A DNA stretch of 64,000 nucleotides from assembly GCF_024699965.1 (NCBI RefSeq), contig NZ_JAJOMZ010000004.1, forward strand, positions 868,001 to 932,000. The letters are read 5' to 3'. Below the pieces are notes generated by a model. The model saw nothing but the letters and a program-made list of their open reading frames with translations. It ran no database searches and was not told the origin of the DNA. The stretch's first letter is position 1. Every line of letters starts with the position of its first letter. This stretch comes from Flavobacterium sp. J372. Its GTDB lineage: Bacteria > Bacteroidota > Bacteroidia > Flavobacteriales > Flavobacteriaceae. The translations under genes and the position numbers were made by a program. Positions 8,592 through 18,056 of this stretch are shown in pieces.

Positions 8592-9398
8592 TTACCGTTT
8601 TTGTATAAGTTCTTTGATTCCCGGAATGTGCTGTGCCCCGTATACCACCAAAATCTTCTTGTTTTTTGAGGCTTTAATCATATTGGCAACAGTAGTATTC
8701 CTAAAGTCTATAGTTATTGCATCCAGGTTGTTTTGTAATTGTTTGCATTTGCCTGCGCCGGGTTTGGTTTCAAAATCGCAAGGCTCTAGTTTTATTGGCC
8801 CGTATAATTTTTCATACTGTGCAATATATTCTGCTATAGTAATATCGGCATTTACATCTTTATCGGTAATTCCAAGTTGGTCATATTCAGGTTGTGCAAT
8901 AACATCAGGGTATGCAAGTGTTATCAGAGAAAACATTTTTCGCGTCGGCTCGACCGGTAAGATCTTCCTGAATTTCAGCCGTAATGTATCTACTTCACTT
9001 GAGGCTTTCGTAGCTTTCATCTGCTCATAAAAAACCACATATCCCTCTTTTTTATGGTCTTTTATAATTTTTGAGAGGTTTTCATAAAATTTTTTCTGTG
9101 CCGCGTGGGATATAGGGATAAATTTTACAGTCTTATTTTTAAGGACAACAGTCTCTACAGCAGGATTTTCAAGCTTTAATATTTCTGTAGCATGCTTAAA
9201 TTTTGCCTGATCCTCAGCAGATGAATAACTAATCTGCCTCTCTATCATTAATTGAAGCTGTTCGTGCCCAAGTGATTTAATCATTTTTATCTGCACGCTG
9301 TCCAGTTCAAGCTCCTGTGCATGGCAATTAATAATGGTAAATGCTGAAAAAAACAATACTGCCGAAAGCTGTATAAGACTGAATATAAAATTTTTCAT
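8592..9398 (-). CDS. Secreted protein with a TraB/GumN-like C-terminus
   Basis: From the ATG at 9398 the 268-residue product begins MKNFIFSLIQLSAVLFFSAF and has a signal peptide ending around NCHAQ. An upstream in-frame start adds 12 non-hydrophobic residues and was rejected. The middle is helical and Lys-rich. Near the C-terminus, FRNTTVANMIKA is followed by KKILVVYGAQHIPGI, which recalls the RN...GA-H-G pattern at the end of TraB/GumN-type proteins. The N-terminal GxxH motif of that family is not obvious, so this is at best a distant or partial member. It converges on asnS and is divergent from rpoN, alone in its transcription unit. Confidence 0.65.
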   Translation of the reverse strand: MKNFIFSLIQLSAVLFFSAFTIINCHAQELELDSVQIKMIKSLGHEQLQLMIERQISYSSAEDQAKFKHATEILKLENPAVETVVLKNKTVKFIPISHAAQKKFYENLSKIIKDHKKEGYVVFYEQMKATKASSEVDTLRLKFRKILPVEPTRKMFSLITLAYPDVIAQPEYDQLGITDKDVNADITIAEYIAQYEKLYGPIKLEPCDFETKPGAGKCKQLQNNLDAITIDFRNTTVANMIKASKNKKILVVYGAQHIPGIKELIQKR

Positions 9399-9561
9399 AT
9401 GGATATTTTTTGTATTGGACACATAAGGAGTCAATATGTTACATCATGGCCGTTAAATGATTTGCTGATAATGGTACGGTTTATAATTTTATCTAAAAAC
9501 CTTTCCAAACTCCTGCGTGTTTTCGTACTTTTATGCTTACAAATATTGAGCGTTCCGTACT

Positions 9562-11031
9562 ATGCTAAAGCAGAATTTACAATTAAAACTTTCACAGAAA
9601 TTATCTCCGCAGCAAATACAGCTGATGAAGCTGATACAATTGCCGACGCAGGCTTTTGAGCAACGCCTTAAGGAAGAGATGGTTGAAAATCCTGCTTTGG
9701 AGAGTGGTAACGAAGAAAGTGATTACGAAAAGGATGAGTTTGATACTCAGGATGATTATGACGACTATGATGATTATGAAGGCGAGCGCATTGATGCCGA
9801 TGAGATCAATATAGACGAATACCTGAGCGATGACGAAACACCAAGCTACAAGCTTCAGGCTAACAATTATAGCGATGATGACGAAGACCGCAGTATGCCT
9901 TTTGCCGCAAGCGTAAGTTTCCACCAAAGCCTTACGGACCAGCTGAATACATTTATACTTGCTGAAAACGAACGCGAAATTGCCGAGTTTTTGGTAGGAA
10001 GTATTGACGATATGGGCTACATCCGAAGGAGCATCCCCGATATTGTTGACGATATGGCATTTACGCAGGGCATTTATACCGATGAGGCAACTGTTGAACG
10101 CATTCTGCACATCATACATCAACTTGAACCTGCTGGTGTTGGCGCGCGCGACCTCCAGGAATGCCTGTTGCTGCAATTAAGAGCAAAAACGCCTACACAG
10201 TCGGTTGAATTGGCTATTGACATTCTTGAAAACCAGTTTGATGCCTTTACCAAAAAGCATTATGATAAGCTGCTGCAACGCTATGACATCACGCAGGAAC
10301 AGCTACGCAAGGCTATTGACGAGATTGAGCACCTGAACCCGAAACCGGGCGGGGCGTATGAGAGCAATGCCAAGCCTATTGAGCATGTGGTGCCTGACTT
10401 TGCCATAAAGATTGTAGACGGTGAACTGGAACTGACCCTGAACGGGCGTAACGCTCCGGAACTGCATGTAAGCAAGGACTACCAGGAAATGCTGCAGAGC
10501 TATAAAGACAGCCGCGACAAAAGCAGCGCCCAGAAAGATGCCGTGCAATTCATAAAGCAGAAGCTTGACTCAGCCAAATGGTTTATAGATGCCATACGCC
10601 AGCGCCAGGAAACGCTTTTTGTGACTATGAATGCCATCATGCATTACCAGCAGGAATATTTCCTTGACGGTGATGAGGCCAAGCTGAAGCCTATGATATT
10701 AAAGGATATTGCGGATATGATTGGGCTTGACATATCAACCGTGTCACGAGTGGCCAACAGTAAGTATGTTGAGACACCATACGGAACCAAGTTGATAAAA
10801 GACTTCTTTAGCGAGGCCATGAAGAATGACCAGGGAGAAGATGTTTCTACCATCGAAATCAAGAAGATACTCAGGACAGTTATCGAAGAGGAAGACAAGC
10901 GCAAGCCGCTGCCTGATGATAAGCTGGCCGACATACTTAAAGATAAAGGCTACCCAATAGCGCGCCGTACCATTGCCAAGTACCGTGAGCAGTTAGATAT
11001 TCCGGTGGCGCGAATGCGTAAAAAGATATAG
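9562..11031 (+). CDS. rpoN: RNA polymerase sigma-54 factor
   Basis: This protein directs RNA polymerase to -24/-12 promoters that need an AAA+ activator. The 489-residue product has the three expected parts. Region I is Gln/Leu-rich (MLKQNLQLKLSQKLSPQQIQ). Region II is very acidic (about residues 55-110, runs of Asp and Tyr). The core-binding and DNA-binding part follows, with a helix-turn-helix around DIADMIGLDISTVSRVANSKY and the diagnostic RpoN box ARRTIAKYRE at 467-476. The start is fixed by the conserved N-terminus. The downstream membrane protein begins 2 bp after the stop, so the two are co-transcribed. Confidence 0.97.
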   Translation: MLKQNLQLKLSQKLSPQQIQLMKLIQLPTQAFEQRLKEEMVENPALESGNEESDYEKDEFDTQDDYDDYDDYEGERIDADEINIDEYLSDDETPSYKLQANNYSDDDEDRSMPFAASVSFHQSLTDQLNTFILAENEREIAEFLVGSIDDMGYIRRSIPDIVDDMAFTQGIYTDEATVERILHIIHQLEPAGVGARDLQECLLLQLRAKTPTQSVELAIDILENQFDAFTKKHYDKLLQRYDITQEQLRKAIDEIEHLNPKPGGAYESNAKPIEHVVPDFAIKIVDGELELTLNGRNAPELHVSKDYQEMLQSYKDSRDKSSAQKDAVQFIKQKLDSAKWFIDAIRQRQETLFVTMNAIMHYQQEYFLDGDEAKLKPMILKDIADMIGLDISTVSRVANSKYVETPYGTKLIKDFFSEAMKNDQGEDVSTIEIKKILRTVIEEEDKRKPLPDDKLADILKDKGYPIARRTIAKYREQLDIPVARMRKKI

Positions 11032-11033
11032 CC

Positions 11034-11648
11034 ATGCAAAGGCTGTTCAGGTTTTGCTCATTTTTATTCCATCCGCTGCTTATCCCGTCTTATGCCACGC
11101 TGCTGTACTTTACGGCAACGCACAACTTTTTTTATAAGCACGAGATTTACCTGATTTTCATTCAGGTGCTCATCCTTACCATATTGCTGCCTATTTCATT
11201 GTTCTACTTGTTGAGGTCTTTCGGTTTGCTTAAATCAAAAATGGTAAACAAGAGAGAACGCCGACTCCCGCTGGCTATCTACGCCGTGTTGTTACTAATA
11301 TTGCTACGGCATAGCCTCGCCCTGCTTGTAGTGCCTGAGCTATATTATTACTTTTTAGGCTGCCTGTTCAGTCTTATTGGCGCTCTGGCACTGGCAATCG
11401 TCAATATAAAAGCAAGTATCCATACGTTAGGCATCACTACATTGGTAATGTTGCCGATTGGGCTTTCAGCTTATTATCATATACAATTTTTAGGAATAAT
11501 TATTTTTCTTATTATCATGGCTGGTACCGTTGCAACATCAAGGCTTATAGCCGGCAAACATAACCTGGGTGAAGTTGCAATCGGGGCACTGTTAGGCATT
11601 CTTCCTCAGATATTGTTGTGGTTTATCTGGCTTATGCCTACATTATAA
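11034..11648 (+). CDS. PAP2-like integral membrane protein
   Basis: A 204-residue protein with about six to seven hydrophobic segments. The C-terminal third has TSRLIAGKHNLGEVAIGALLG, like the last motif of type 2 phosphatidic acid phosphatases (SR..lg.H...dV..G), with SR and the H before the acidic residue. The N-terminal KxxxxxxRP motif is only weakly suggested by KMVNKRERRLPLAIY, where the RR/P pattern is altered. It may be a degenerate or non-catalytic member. It starts 2 bp after rpoN, and its 3' end overlaps the convergent beta-barrel gene by 6 bp. The substrate is unknown. Confidence 0.75.
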   Translation: MQRLFRFCSFLFHPLLIPSYATLLYFTATHNFFYKHEIYLIFIQVLILTILLPISLFYLLRSFGLLKSKMVNKRERRLPLAIYAVLLLILLRHSLALLVVPELYYYFLGCLFSLIGALALAIVNIKASIHTLGITTLVMLPIGLSAYYHIQFLGIIIFLIIMAGTVATSRLIAGKHNLGEVAIGALLGILPQILLWFIWLMPTL

Positions 11649-12374
11649 TATATAGAACATCAGTCCAAGGTTAAGCGAGTTCAGCTTTAGCTTTTCGCCT
11701 GTGTCTGTAACCGCGTCTTTATAAATTGGGCTCAGGCCATAGTAAGCATACAGGTTCCAGGTGTTCCATCCGGCAGAGATATAAGCGCCGTATACCCATT
11801 TATTAACGTTGTTGTCACCTTTCACTTTCAGTTTTGCAACATTTTCAAAATCCTCAAACTGCGCTTTATCATACAAAAGGTAGCTCAGTTTGAAACCAAG
11901 GTATACGCGCCAGAATTTATGGTCTGTAGCTGTTGAATTCCTCCACCGGAATTCTATAGGTAATTCAAGGTAATGCAAAACCAGTTTATCACGGCCAAAA
12001 TTGCTTTCAGGCTGGATAGTATAGGTGTTGCCGGATGTGTTTTCAATTACTAATAAATTATGTTTTATGTTGTTGTAAGAATACCCAAGCCCGGCAGCAA
12101 TGGCATAAGTGCGTGCAGGGTTTACAGGAAAATCGCGTAATACCCCAAACGTTACCCCCGTTGAAACCGAATTTTGTTTATAGCCTTCGGGCTTTCCCTG
12201 TACAAGATTGTATGATATAGAAGCATAGATTTGGTCTTCACGGTATAATGGGTCGGCTGTTTGAGGTACACTGTCAAGTTTTACAGGCCCTTCCTGCTCT
12301 TGAATCTCATTTTGCGCCAAGACTGTAATTGATGATAAAAGCAGCAGCAAAAAAGAAAAACGGCGCAAATTCAT
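11643..12374 (-). CDS. PorT-like outer-membrane beta-barrel protein
   Basis: From the ATG at 12374 the product is 243 residues, with a signal peptide MNLRRFSFLLLLLSSITVLAQ. The rest shows the pattern of an eight-stranded barrel: alternating strands such as YASISYNLVQG, AIAAGLGYSYNN, RVYLGFKLSYLLY and YGAYISAGWNTWNLYAYYGLS, and a C-terminus ending in YIL after an aromatic strand. This fits the OMP_b-brl_2/PorT-like group. True PorT is needed for T9SS in this phylum, but many paralogues are not, and I cannot say which this is. The longer in-frame start at 12437 adds a non-hydrophobic stretch and was rejected. Confidence 0.75.
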   Translation of the reverse strand: MNLRRFSFLLLLLSSITVLAQNEIQEQEGPVKLDSVPQTADPLYREDQIYASISYNLVQGKPEGYKQNSVSTGVTFGVLRDFPVNPARTYAIAAGLGYSYNNIKHNLLVIENTSGNTYTIQPESNFGRDKLVLHYLELPIEFRWRNSTATDHKFWRVYLGFKLSYLLYDKAQFEDFENVAKLKVKGDNNVNKWVYGAYISAGWNTWNLYAYYGLSPIYKDAVTDTGEKLKLNSLNLGLMFYIL

Positions 12375-12521
12375 ATCGGTTTTTTTAACTATACAAATAT
12401 GCAAAACTTTCACGTAACTCTTATCTGGCAATGCCATCTTTAGGTTGTAAATGTTTTACTAATTAACTCTGATACGGGCAAAATGATTCGTAAATTTGGG
12501 TATAAACTAAAATGAAATATT

Positions 12522-12839
12522 ATGCTGATAGAAATCAATACTGACAATCACATTGAAGGTAAAGAGCGTATGAAGACCTACTTTGAAGGAGTGCTTGAAG
12601 AAGCTTTCAGGAGATATGATGAAAGGATAACACGCCTTGAGGTACAGCTGGGCGATGAAAACAGCGGTGAAAAAAAAGGAACTGACGATAAGCGCTGCAT
12701 GCTTGAGGCAAGGCTAAGCGGACTGGCTCCTGTAGCGGTTGTTAACCACAGTGATACGATTGAAAAAGCTGTTTCCGGCGCAATCAAAAAATTGAAAAAT
12801 GCCTTGGAGCATTCACTTGGCAAAGTCCAGCAACATTAA
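12522..12839 (+). CDS. HPF/RaiA-family ribosome-associated protein (short form)
   Basis: This 105-residue product matches the short hibernation-promoting factor fold, beta-alpha-beta-beta-beta-alpha. It has an N-terminal strand IEINTDNHIEG, a helix MKTYFEGVLEEAFRRYDERI, the strand RLEVQLGDE, and the final helix region EKAVSGAIKKLKNALEHSL. Such proteins bind the 30S A/P sites and hold ribosomes inactive in stationary phase. The middle strands contain a charged insertion (about 47-60, Lys/Glu/Asp) which differs from the E. coli protein, and the C-terminal dimerisation domain of long HPF is absent. A TAAATTTG box sits at 12491-12498. It is a single-gene unit facing the DUF5686 gene, with a shared terminator. 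Confidence 0.75.
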   Translation: MLIEINTDNHIEGKERMKTYFEGVLEEAFRRYDERITRLEVQLGDENSGEKKGTDDKRCMLEARLSGLAPVAVVNHSDTIEKAVSGAIKKLKNALEHSLGKVQQH

Positions 12840-12858
12840 TCTTTTTCAAGATGATCTT

Positions 12859-12880
12859 AAAGCCCCACAGGGCTTTTTTT
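12859..12880. terminator. Terminator between the convergent HPF-like and DUF5686 genes
   Basis: A 7-bp stem AAAGCCC/GGGCTTT (12859-12865, 12870-12876) with loop CACA and a T run on the plus strand. It could serve both directions. Confidence 0.85.
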
Positions 12881-12888
12881 AGTGCTTA

Positions 12889-15381
12889 TCAGAAAAGATT
12901 GATATTAATAGAAACTTTTACAGCAATGTTTTTAGTGAATTGCGGTAGGTGGTAAGGCCCGTAACGATAAAACGCTGTAAATCCAATAAATTTATAAATT
13001 TCGTTAAGTTCAAAACCGCTCTCATAATATCCTTTTTCAAGAGTTTTATAAGGCAGGCCTGTATGCTGTCCCGGGTTTTCCATATTGCCCCAGGCAAAGC
13101 GGGTTACAAGTACCGGAGCCAGCTTTATTTTGCCATATATTGGGAATTTCCTCCAGCCGTGCTTAGCCTGGAAGATAACATACTGGCTCGAGAAGAACTC
13201 ATTGAAATACATGGTTTCAAAACTGTTTTTACCTGCAAAGCGCAGCCTGCCACCAATGGTTTCTTTATCTCGGCTGTTAGGGCGTAAACTGTATAAATGG
13301 GTAAGAGGTGTGTCTCCAACAGCCATTCCTGCCTGTGCGAGAAATGATGTTTTTTGCCCGTTAAGGTACTTCTTCTCATATTCAGTCCTGAAGTCCACCT
13401 TGCCAAAGGTAAAATCACCATCAAACAATCCGCGTATGGAATGGGTGTATTGGAAGGTGAATTTTGGAAAACGCTTTTCAGTCTCAATACGCCCGGTCGG
13501 GGTTTGCATATATTGGCTGAACGGATTCCATTGTATAGCAACCAATGCTGTTGTGAGGTTAAACTGGCGGTAGGTTTGGCCATTGCCCGGGCTAAATTCA
13601 TATTCAAAAAGCGGTTCTATATGGCTATGTGATAACTGCAGCCGTGTTTGCGCTTTAGCAAGAATTTGTGAATCAATGTATGCATCCCAAGTCTGAAAAT
13701 TATAGAAGGTTGATATGTTAAGCGGGCGGGAATCCAGTATTTTGAAGCGTTTTGGTTCAGTTGCAAAAGCAATGCTAGCTATTTCCTGTAAATCATCAGT
13801 GTAAGAGATGCCTATCCATGAACCAGTAAATTCATCAAGGCGAACAGCGCCACCTGTGCTATATTTGAATTTGCCATCTTGCGTGCCATAGCCTATATAG
13901 CCGTTTAACCTGAATATTTCTGAAAATTTACTATTGGTAATCCCTCCGATACCAACACGTATACCTTCACGAAGATTATACCTTAATATTGAGCGAAGAT
14001 CTATATCAACAGGGCCCAGCGGAAAGTATCCGTTTAATATGCGGCGGCCAAGGATTATTCGCTGCTCCCAGTTTTCACTGGCAACAATACTATCCAGCGA
14101 GGCATAGGTTTTGGCTGTACGTATATCAAGCGTATCACGATAGCGGTTCCAGAAAACATCGGGTTGTGAAGTCGCTTCATCGGTAATTTCTACGGCAACT
14201 GCTGAATGCTTAATCGTTACAGGGACATTAAACTGCTTGTCGAAATTTCGCGAGTCAGACTGTATATATACAAAGTCTGACGCTTCTTTTGGGCGGTTGG
14301 GGTTGGTGGCCTCTTCAGCATCAAATTTTATGGTCTCTCCCAGTATCTTTATATCTTCTTTATTGTTGCCCTTCACAATTTTAAGTGATTTATTTTCAGG
14401 AAACCATATGCCTAAATCCTTTTCATAAGTAAAATAATGGCTGGAAGTAATATCCATTATATTTCTTGTTCGGAAGGTTGCCTGTGCCACGCCATAGGTC
14501 TCCATATCAATATATAAAACACCTTCAAGCCGTTTCTTTTTCTTTTCGCGGCGAGGCTCAAAGTAAATCATGTAGGTGTTGCGGCCTTTTACAGCAACGG
14601 TATCAAGTATCTTGTATGTAAAGTTTGAAAGCGCATCATCTTCCATTGGCCCCCGGTATCGGGTCTCTACAAGGTCAATCCTGTCATAAACCGAATAAGA
14701 CTGCAGCTTTAGTGAAATAATTTCATACACAGGCTTCTTAAACCCGGCCATGCGTGTGCCCTGTACGTTTTCTTTTAAGCCTTGTTCTCTATTAAAAGCA
14801 AACTCAGAAACCTTCTCCATCTGGTACAGGTGCCGCTTTTCAATAAGGCGTTTGAATTTAAAATCAGACGAATCTATCTTCTCAAATCTGCGGCCGGCCT
14901 TTTCATAAATATACAATGAATCAAGCTTATCAGAAATAGAATCCGGGTGTGCTGTTACAATTAGGCGCTCATACAAGTTATATTTAAAGCTGGAAAGCTT
15001 TTGCTGAGGGTCATTTTGGGGTTTTCGCCTTATGGCTTCGCGCATTATGATACGTGCAGGGCTTTCACCGCCTACAACAACTTCTGTAAGCTGCTGGGCA
15101 TTTTCTGCAAGTTCAACAGCATAATGCCGCTTGCCTTCAACTATTGTTACGCGCTTAGTTTCAAAGCCTGTGTATGATATAACGAAATAGGTAGAATTGC
15201 CGGGATTTTCAATAACGAAACGTCCGTCAATATCAGTTGTTACAGAGCCTCCGTTTTCAGATGTAACAGTAGCAAATGCCAGTGGTACACGGTTGGCGGC
15301 CACACGCACAACTCCCGTAACAGGTTGCTGCGCCGTACATATAAAACCAATAAATAATAATAAGATGGCGAAAAATCTCAT
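12889..15381 (-). CDS. DUF5686 protein with N-terminal carboxypeptidase-regulatory-like domain
   Basis: The 830-residue product has a signal peptide ending CTAQQ. Residues about 20-105 form a carboxypeptidase-D regulatory-like beta-sandwich (VTGVV...LAFATVTSENGG, TDIDGRFVI, SYTGFETKRV, VEL). This domain is common at the N-terminus of Bacteroidota TonB-dependent receptors. After it comes the long DUF5686 region, with VVVGGESPARIIMREAIRRK and then a strand-rich C-terminal half with outer-membrane barrel character ending AVKVSININLF. There is no plug domain, so it is not a classical receptor. The start at 15381 is taken because the signal peptide begins there; the open frame reaches 15456. A terminator separates it from frr upstream. 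Confidence 0.85.
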   Translation of the reverse strand: MRFFAILLLFIGFICTAQQPVTGVVRVAANRVPLAFATVTSENGGSVTTDIDGRFVIENPGNSTYFVISYTGFETKRVTIVEGKRHYAVELAENAQQLTEVVVGGESPARIIMREAIRRKPQNDPQQKLSSFKYNLYERLIVTAHPDSISDKLDSLYIYEKAGRRFEKIDSSDFKFKRLIEKRHLYQMEKVSEFAFNREQGLKENVQGTRMAGFKKPVYEIISLKLQSYSVYDRIDLVETRYRGPMEDDALSNFTYKILDTVAVKGRNTYMIYFEPRREKKKKRLEGVLYIDMETYGVAQATFRTRNIMDITSSHYFTYEKDLGIWFPENKSLKIVKGNNKEDIKILGETIKFDAEEATNPNRPKEASDFVYIQSDSRNFDKQFNVPVTIKHSAVAVEITDEATSQPDVFWNRYRDTLDIRTAKTYASLDSIVASENWEQRIILGRRILNGYFPLGPVDIDLRSILRYNLREGIRVGIGGITNSKFSEIFRLNGYIGYGTQDGKFKYSTGGAVRLDEFTGSWIGISYTDDLQEIASIAFATEPKRFKILDSRPLNISTFYNFQTWDAYIDSQILAKAQTRLQLSHSHIEPLFEYEFSPGNGQTYRQFNLTTALVAIQWNPFSQYMQTPTGRIETEKRFPKFTFQYTHSIRGLFDGDFTFGKVDFRTEYEKKYLNGQKTSFLAQAGMAVGDTPLTHLYSLRPNSRDKETIGGRLRFAGKNSFETMYFNEFFSSQYVIFQAKHGWRKFPIYGKIKLAPVLVTRFAWGNMENPGQHTGLPYKTLEKGYYESGFELNEIYKFIGFTAFYRYGPYHLPQFTKNIAVKVSININLF

Positions 15382-15443
15382 TAAGCAATAGTTAATGCCC
15401 GAAGGTATAAAAGATAGGTCTTTAAAAGCGTTAACAATTAAAT

Positions 15444-15473
15444 AAAAAATCCGCATTTTCAGCGGATTTTCTT
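15444..15473 (-). terminator. Terminator of the pyrH-frr operon
   Basis: On the minus strand an 8-bp stem AAATCCGC/GCGGATTT (15447-15454 with 15462-15469) encloses a 7-base AT-rich loop and ends in a T run. It lies directly after the frr stop codon. Confidence 0.85.
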
Positions 15474-15474
15474 A

Positions 15475-16035
15475 TTAAACTTTCATGATTTCTGCCTCCT
15501 TCACAGCCAGCAGGTCATCTATTTTTTTTATAAACTTATTAGTGAGTTCCTGTACGCTTTCTTCAGCACCCTTGCAAACGTCTTCACTCAGGCCGTCTTT
15601 TTCAAGCTTCTTAATTTCAGTATTTGCATCCTTGCGTGCATTGCGTACACCAATCTTCGCATCTTCAGCTTCAGATTTTGCCTGTTTTACAAGGTCACGG
15701 CGGCGTTCTTCAGTAAGCGCAGGTACATTAATTATAATATTTTCACCGTTGTTCATCGGGTTAAAGCCAATGTTAGCTATGATGATAGCTTTCTCTATAG
15801 GCTGCAGCATGCTTTTTTCCCAAGGCTGGACCGTAATTGTACGTGCATCAGGTGTATTGATGTTGGCCACCTGCGAAAGCGGGGTTGCCGCGCCGTAATA
15901 GTCTACTTTTACACCACCCAACATGGCAGGGCTGGCCTTGCCGGCACGTATATTAAGGAATTCTTTTTCAAGGTGGGCCAAAGACCCGTTCATTGACTCT
16001 TCTGTACTATCTAAAATAAAATCTATTTCTTCCAT
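15475..16035 (-). CDS. frr: Ribosome recycling factor
   Basis: RRF splits post-termination ribosomes together with EF-G. The 186-residue length is normal. The signature helix region LAHLEKEFLNIRAGKASP, the beta domain with VDYYGAATPLSQVANINTPDARTI, and the second helix region with LTEERRRDLVKQAKSEAEDAKI and the Arg cluster VRNARKDAN are all present. pyrH lies immediately upstream on the same strand with a 20-bp gap, a conserved arrangement in bacteria. It ends at a strong terminator. Confidence 0.97.
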   Translation of the reverse strand: MEEIDFILDSTEESMNGSLAHLEKEFLNIRAGKASPAMLGGVKVDYYGAATPLSQVANINTPDARTITVQPWEKSMLQPIEKAIIIANIGFNPMNNGENIIINVPALTEERRRDLVKQAKSEAEDAKIGVRNARKDANTEIKKLEKDGLSEDVCKGAEESVQELTNKFIKKIDDLLAVKEAEIMKV

Positions 16036-16055
16036 GATATAATTTTAGTATAAAA

Positions 16056-16763
16056 TTAAACATTTACTGTAGTGCCTACCGGCTCGCCGCTGCATACTTT
16101 CAGCAAATTGCCTGCCTTGTTCATATCAAATACTATGATTGGCAGTTCATTTTCCTGGCTTAGCGTGAAGGCTGTAGTATCCATTACATTAAGGCCTTTT
16201 GCCAGTACATCTTCAAACGTAAGATTATCATATTTTGTTGCTGTAGGGTCTTTTTCAGGGTCTGCAGTATAAATACCATCAACGCGTGTACCCTTGAGTA
16301 TAACATCTGCATTCACTTCCACACCGCGCAAAACCGCAGCAGTGTCTGTCGTAAAGTAAGGGTTACCCGTACCTGCACCGAATATCACAATACGCCCTTT
16401 TTCAAGGTGGCGCACCGCACGGCGTTTTATATAAGGCTCGGCAATAGCTTCAATTTTAAGGGCTGTTTGTAATCTTGTCTGCATTCCTGCATCTTCAAGC
16501 GCACCTTGTAAAGCCATGCCGTTTATAACAGTGGCAAGCATGCCCATATAGTCGCCCTGCACACGGTCCATACCGTTACTGGCGCCGGCCACACCCCTGA
16601 AAATATTGCCTCCGCCTATCACTATGGCTATCTGTACGCCGCTTTTGTGTATTTCCCTGATTTCGGCTGCATATTCTGCCAGGCGTTTCGGGTCAATGCC
16701 ATACTGCCTGTCGCCCATTAAGGCCTCACCGCTCAGTTTTAAAAGGATTCTCTTATATTTCAT
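16056..16763 (-). CDS. pyrH: UMP kinase
   Basis: UMP kinase phosphorylates UMP to UDP in pyrimidine nucleotide synthesis. The 235-residue product fits the hexameric bacterial amino-acid-kinase-fold enzyme. Seen: the N-terminal [14 protein letters not shown] motif, the GGGNIFRG phosphate-binding loop, [15 protein letters not shown], and [16 protein letters not shown] in the C-terminal half. The ATG at 16763 is used. The frame is open to 16832, but the extra 23 residues are not part of the family and would overlap the upstream patatin gene. A minus-strand promoter is seen just upstream at 16784-16813. It is the first gene of a pyrH-frr operon. Confidence 0.97.
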   Translation of the reverse strand: MKYKRILLKLSGEALMGDRQYGIDPKRLAEYAAEIREIHKSGVQIAIVIGGGNIFRGVAGASNGMDRVQGDYMGMLATVINGMALQGALEDAGMQTRLQTALKIEAIAEPYIKRRAVRHLEKGRIVIFGAGTGNPYFTTDTAAVLRGVEVNADVILKGTRVDGIYTADPEKDPTATKYDNLTFEDVLAKGLNVMDTTAFTLSQENELPIIVFDMNKAGNLLKVCSGEPVGTTVNV

Positions 16764-16783
16764 AGGGTTGTGATTGAATGGTG

Positions 16784-16813
16784 CAAATATAGCAATGTTT
16801 TTTATCAGTACAA
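16784..16813 (-). promoter_or_regulatory. Promoter of pyrH-frr
   Basis: The minus strand has TATATTTG at 16791-16784, and TTG at 16813-16811 is 19 bases upstream. This fits the Bacteroidota TTG/TTTG-N19-TAnnTTTG pattern. The ATG follows 20 bases after the -7 box. Confidence 0.55.
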
Positions 16814-16824
16814 TTGGCGCAGCC

Positions 16825-17604
16825 CTATACAATCAGGTCTTCGTAAGACTTTTTTGCTGCTTCATACCCTATGTTGAAAATCTCGTCCATCTTGGCTTTA
16901 TTTGTCTCAAAAGTGCTGTAAAGCGCCAGGTCTTCGGGACTTATTACCCAGTCACAAAGCGTAAATTTTTGCATGTTGCTGTTGGCCGAAAGCAAATCAT
17001 ACGCCCGTGCGGTGACAGACTTTATCGTGCTAAGGTCTTTAGACTGAATTTTCTGGACAGGGCTTACATAAATGCCTATAAGCCTGTCGCAACGCCCCTG
17101 TAAGATATCGGTAGGGAAATGGTTGATGATACCGCCGTCACTATAAATTTTGCCATCTATCGTATATGGAGAGATAACACCGGGGAATGCAGAAGACGCC
17201 AGGACAGCATCGGTAACTTTGGTGTCCTGCCCGAATATTTTCAACTTGCCCGAAACCAAGTCGGTCGCTGTAAGGTGCATTTTAAAAGGGAGTTCGCCAA
17301 GCGTAATATCATAAAACGCCGAATTGAAATAGGGCTTGAAAGCCTCGGCATCAATAAAACCCGCTTTACGGAAAGTAAAGTGCCTCCAGTGGAAAAAGTA
17401 GATAGATTTAAAGAAGTCCAGTATTTCCTCAGGTGATTTGCCGACAGCGTACAGCGCCGAAACAATTGCGCCTGAACTTGTGCCTGCAATATGCGACGGC
17501 ATTATCCCGATTTCATCAAAAAACTTCAGTACGCCGGCATGGGCTATGCCTTTAGAACCGCCCCCGGAAAATATGAGGCCGATAGTGTTACCGTCAAATT
17601 TCAT
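16825..17604 (-). CDS. Patatin-like phospholipase
   Basis: A 259-residue cytoplasmic lipid acyl hydrolase of the patatin type, about the size of RssA-like family members. The oxyanion hole is GGGSKG (residues 14-19), the nucleophile motif is GTSSG (41-45, Ser43), and the catalytic Asp lies in DGG (156-158). The region after the catalytic domain, [19 protein letters not shown], is the usual C-terminal helix. No signal peptide is seen, so it probably acts on cytoplasmic or inner-membrane lipids. It is upstream of pyrH on the same strand with its own start, and the pyrH promoter sits directly behind its stop. Substrate and physiological role are unknown. Confidence 0.9.
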   Translation of the reverse strand: MKFDGNTIGLIFSGGGSKGIAHAGVLKFFDEIGIMPSHIAGTSSGAIVSALYAVGKSPEEILDFFKSIYFFHWRHFTFRKAGFIDAEAFKPYFNSAFYDITLGELPFKMHLTATDLVSGKLKIFGQDTKVTDAVLASSAFPGVISPYTIDGKIYSDGGIINHFPTDILQGRCDRLIGIYVSPVQKIQSKDLSTIKSVTARAYDLLSANSNMQKFTLCDWVISPEDLALYSTFETNKAKMDEIFNIGYEAAKKSYEDLIV

Positions 17605-17685
17605 TAAGTAATTTATTTCAATGCTAATGTACGTGATTTTGGCGGGACTGTAAAGTTTATCTATATTGTATACAAATACGAACAG

Positions 17686-17997
17686 ATGATTCCGTCAGAA
17701 AGAACTTATAATTATAAAGTTGAACTATTATTGTCCCGGAGCCACGTACTGAAGTATAATAACTCTCCAAAAGATGATATAGTTAATTGGCTTTTTGCAC
17801 ATATTGGTAATTCAAAATATGGGTTTGTTTACAAAATTGAGGAAGTTGAATCGGCCAGTTTCGAGCAGCCATTTTTAGCTGACGCATCTTTTTTAGCGAT
17901 AGAGTTTGTGACTGGTTTACTAAAGGTGGGTGATACTTATGAAGTTTCAAGAGGTGAAGAACAGATAGGTTCGCTAAAAATTGTTGAAATCTTGTAA
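17686..17997 (+). CDS. Hypothetical protein (103 aa)
   Basis: A small cytosolic protein with no signal peptide or membrane segment. It starts MIPSERTYNYKVELLLSR. Alternating beta-strands (YGFVYKIEEVE, AIEFVTGLLKVGDTYEV, SLKIVEIL) suggest a compact beta fold. I recognise no family. Codon pattern and position between two other genes favour a real gene. It is divergent from patatin with an 81-bp gap, and 59 bp precede the next gene, so promoters may lie on either side of it. Confidence 0.55.
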   Translation: MIPSERTYNYKVELLLSRSHVLKYNNSPKDDIVNWLFAHIGNSKYGFVYKIEEVESASFEQPFLADASFLAIEFVTGLLKVGDTYEVSRGEEQIGSLKIVEIL

Positions 17998-18056
17998 ACA
18001 ATAATCTATTTTCCTACTTGCGTAAGGTTTGCTAACTTTGTAAAAACAAACAAACT

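Noticed and set aside
13085..13607. Two overlapping open frames of 162 and 160 codons within the DUF5686 gene
   Set aside because: They run in other frames over a continuous conserved gene, and have no plausible domain or signal.
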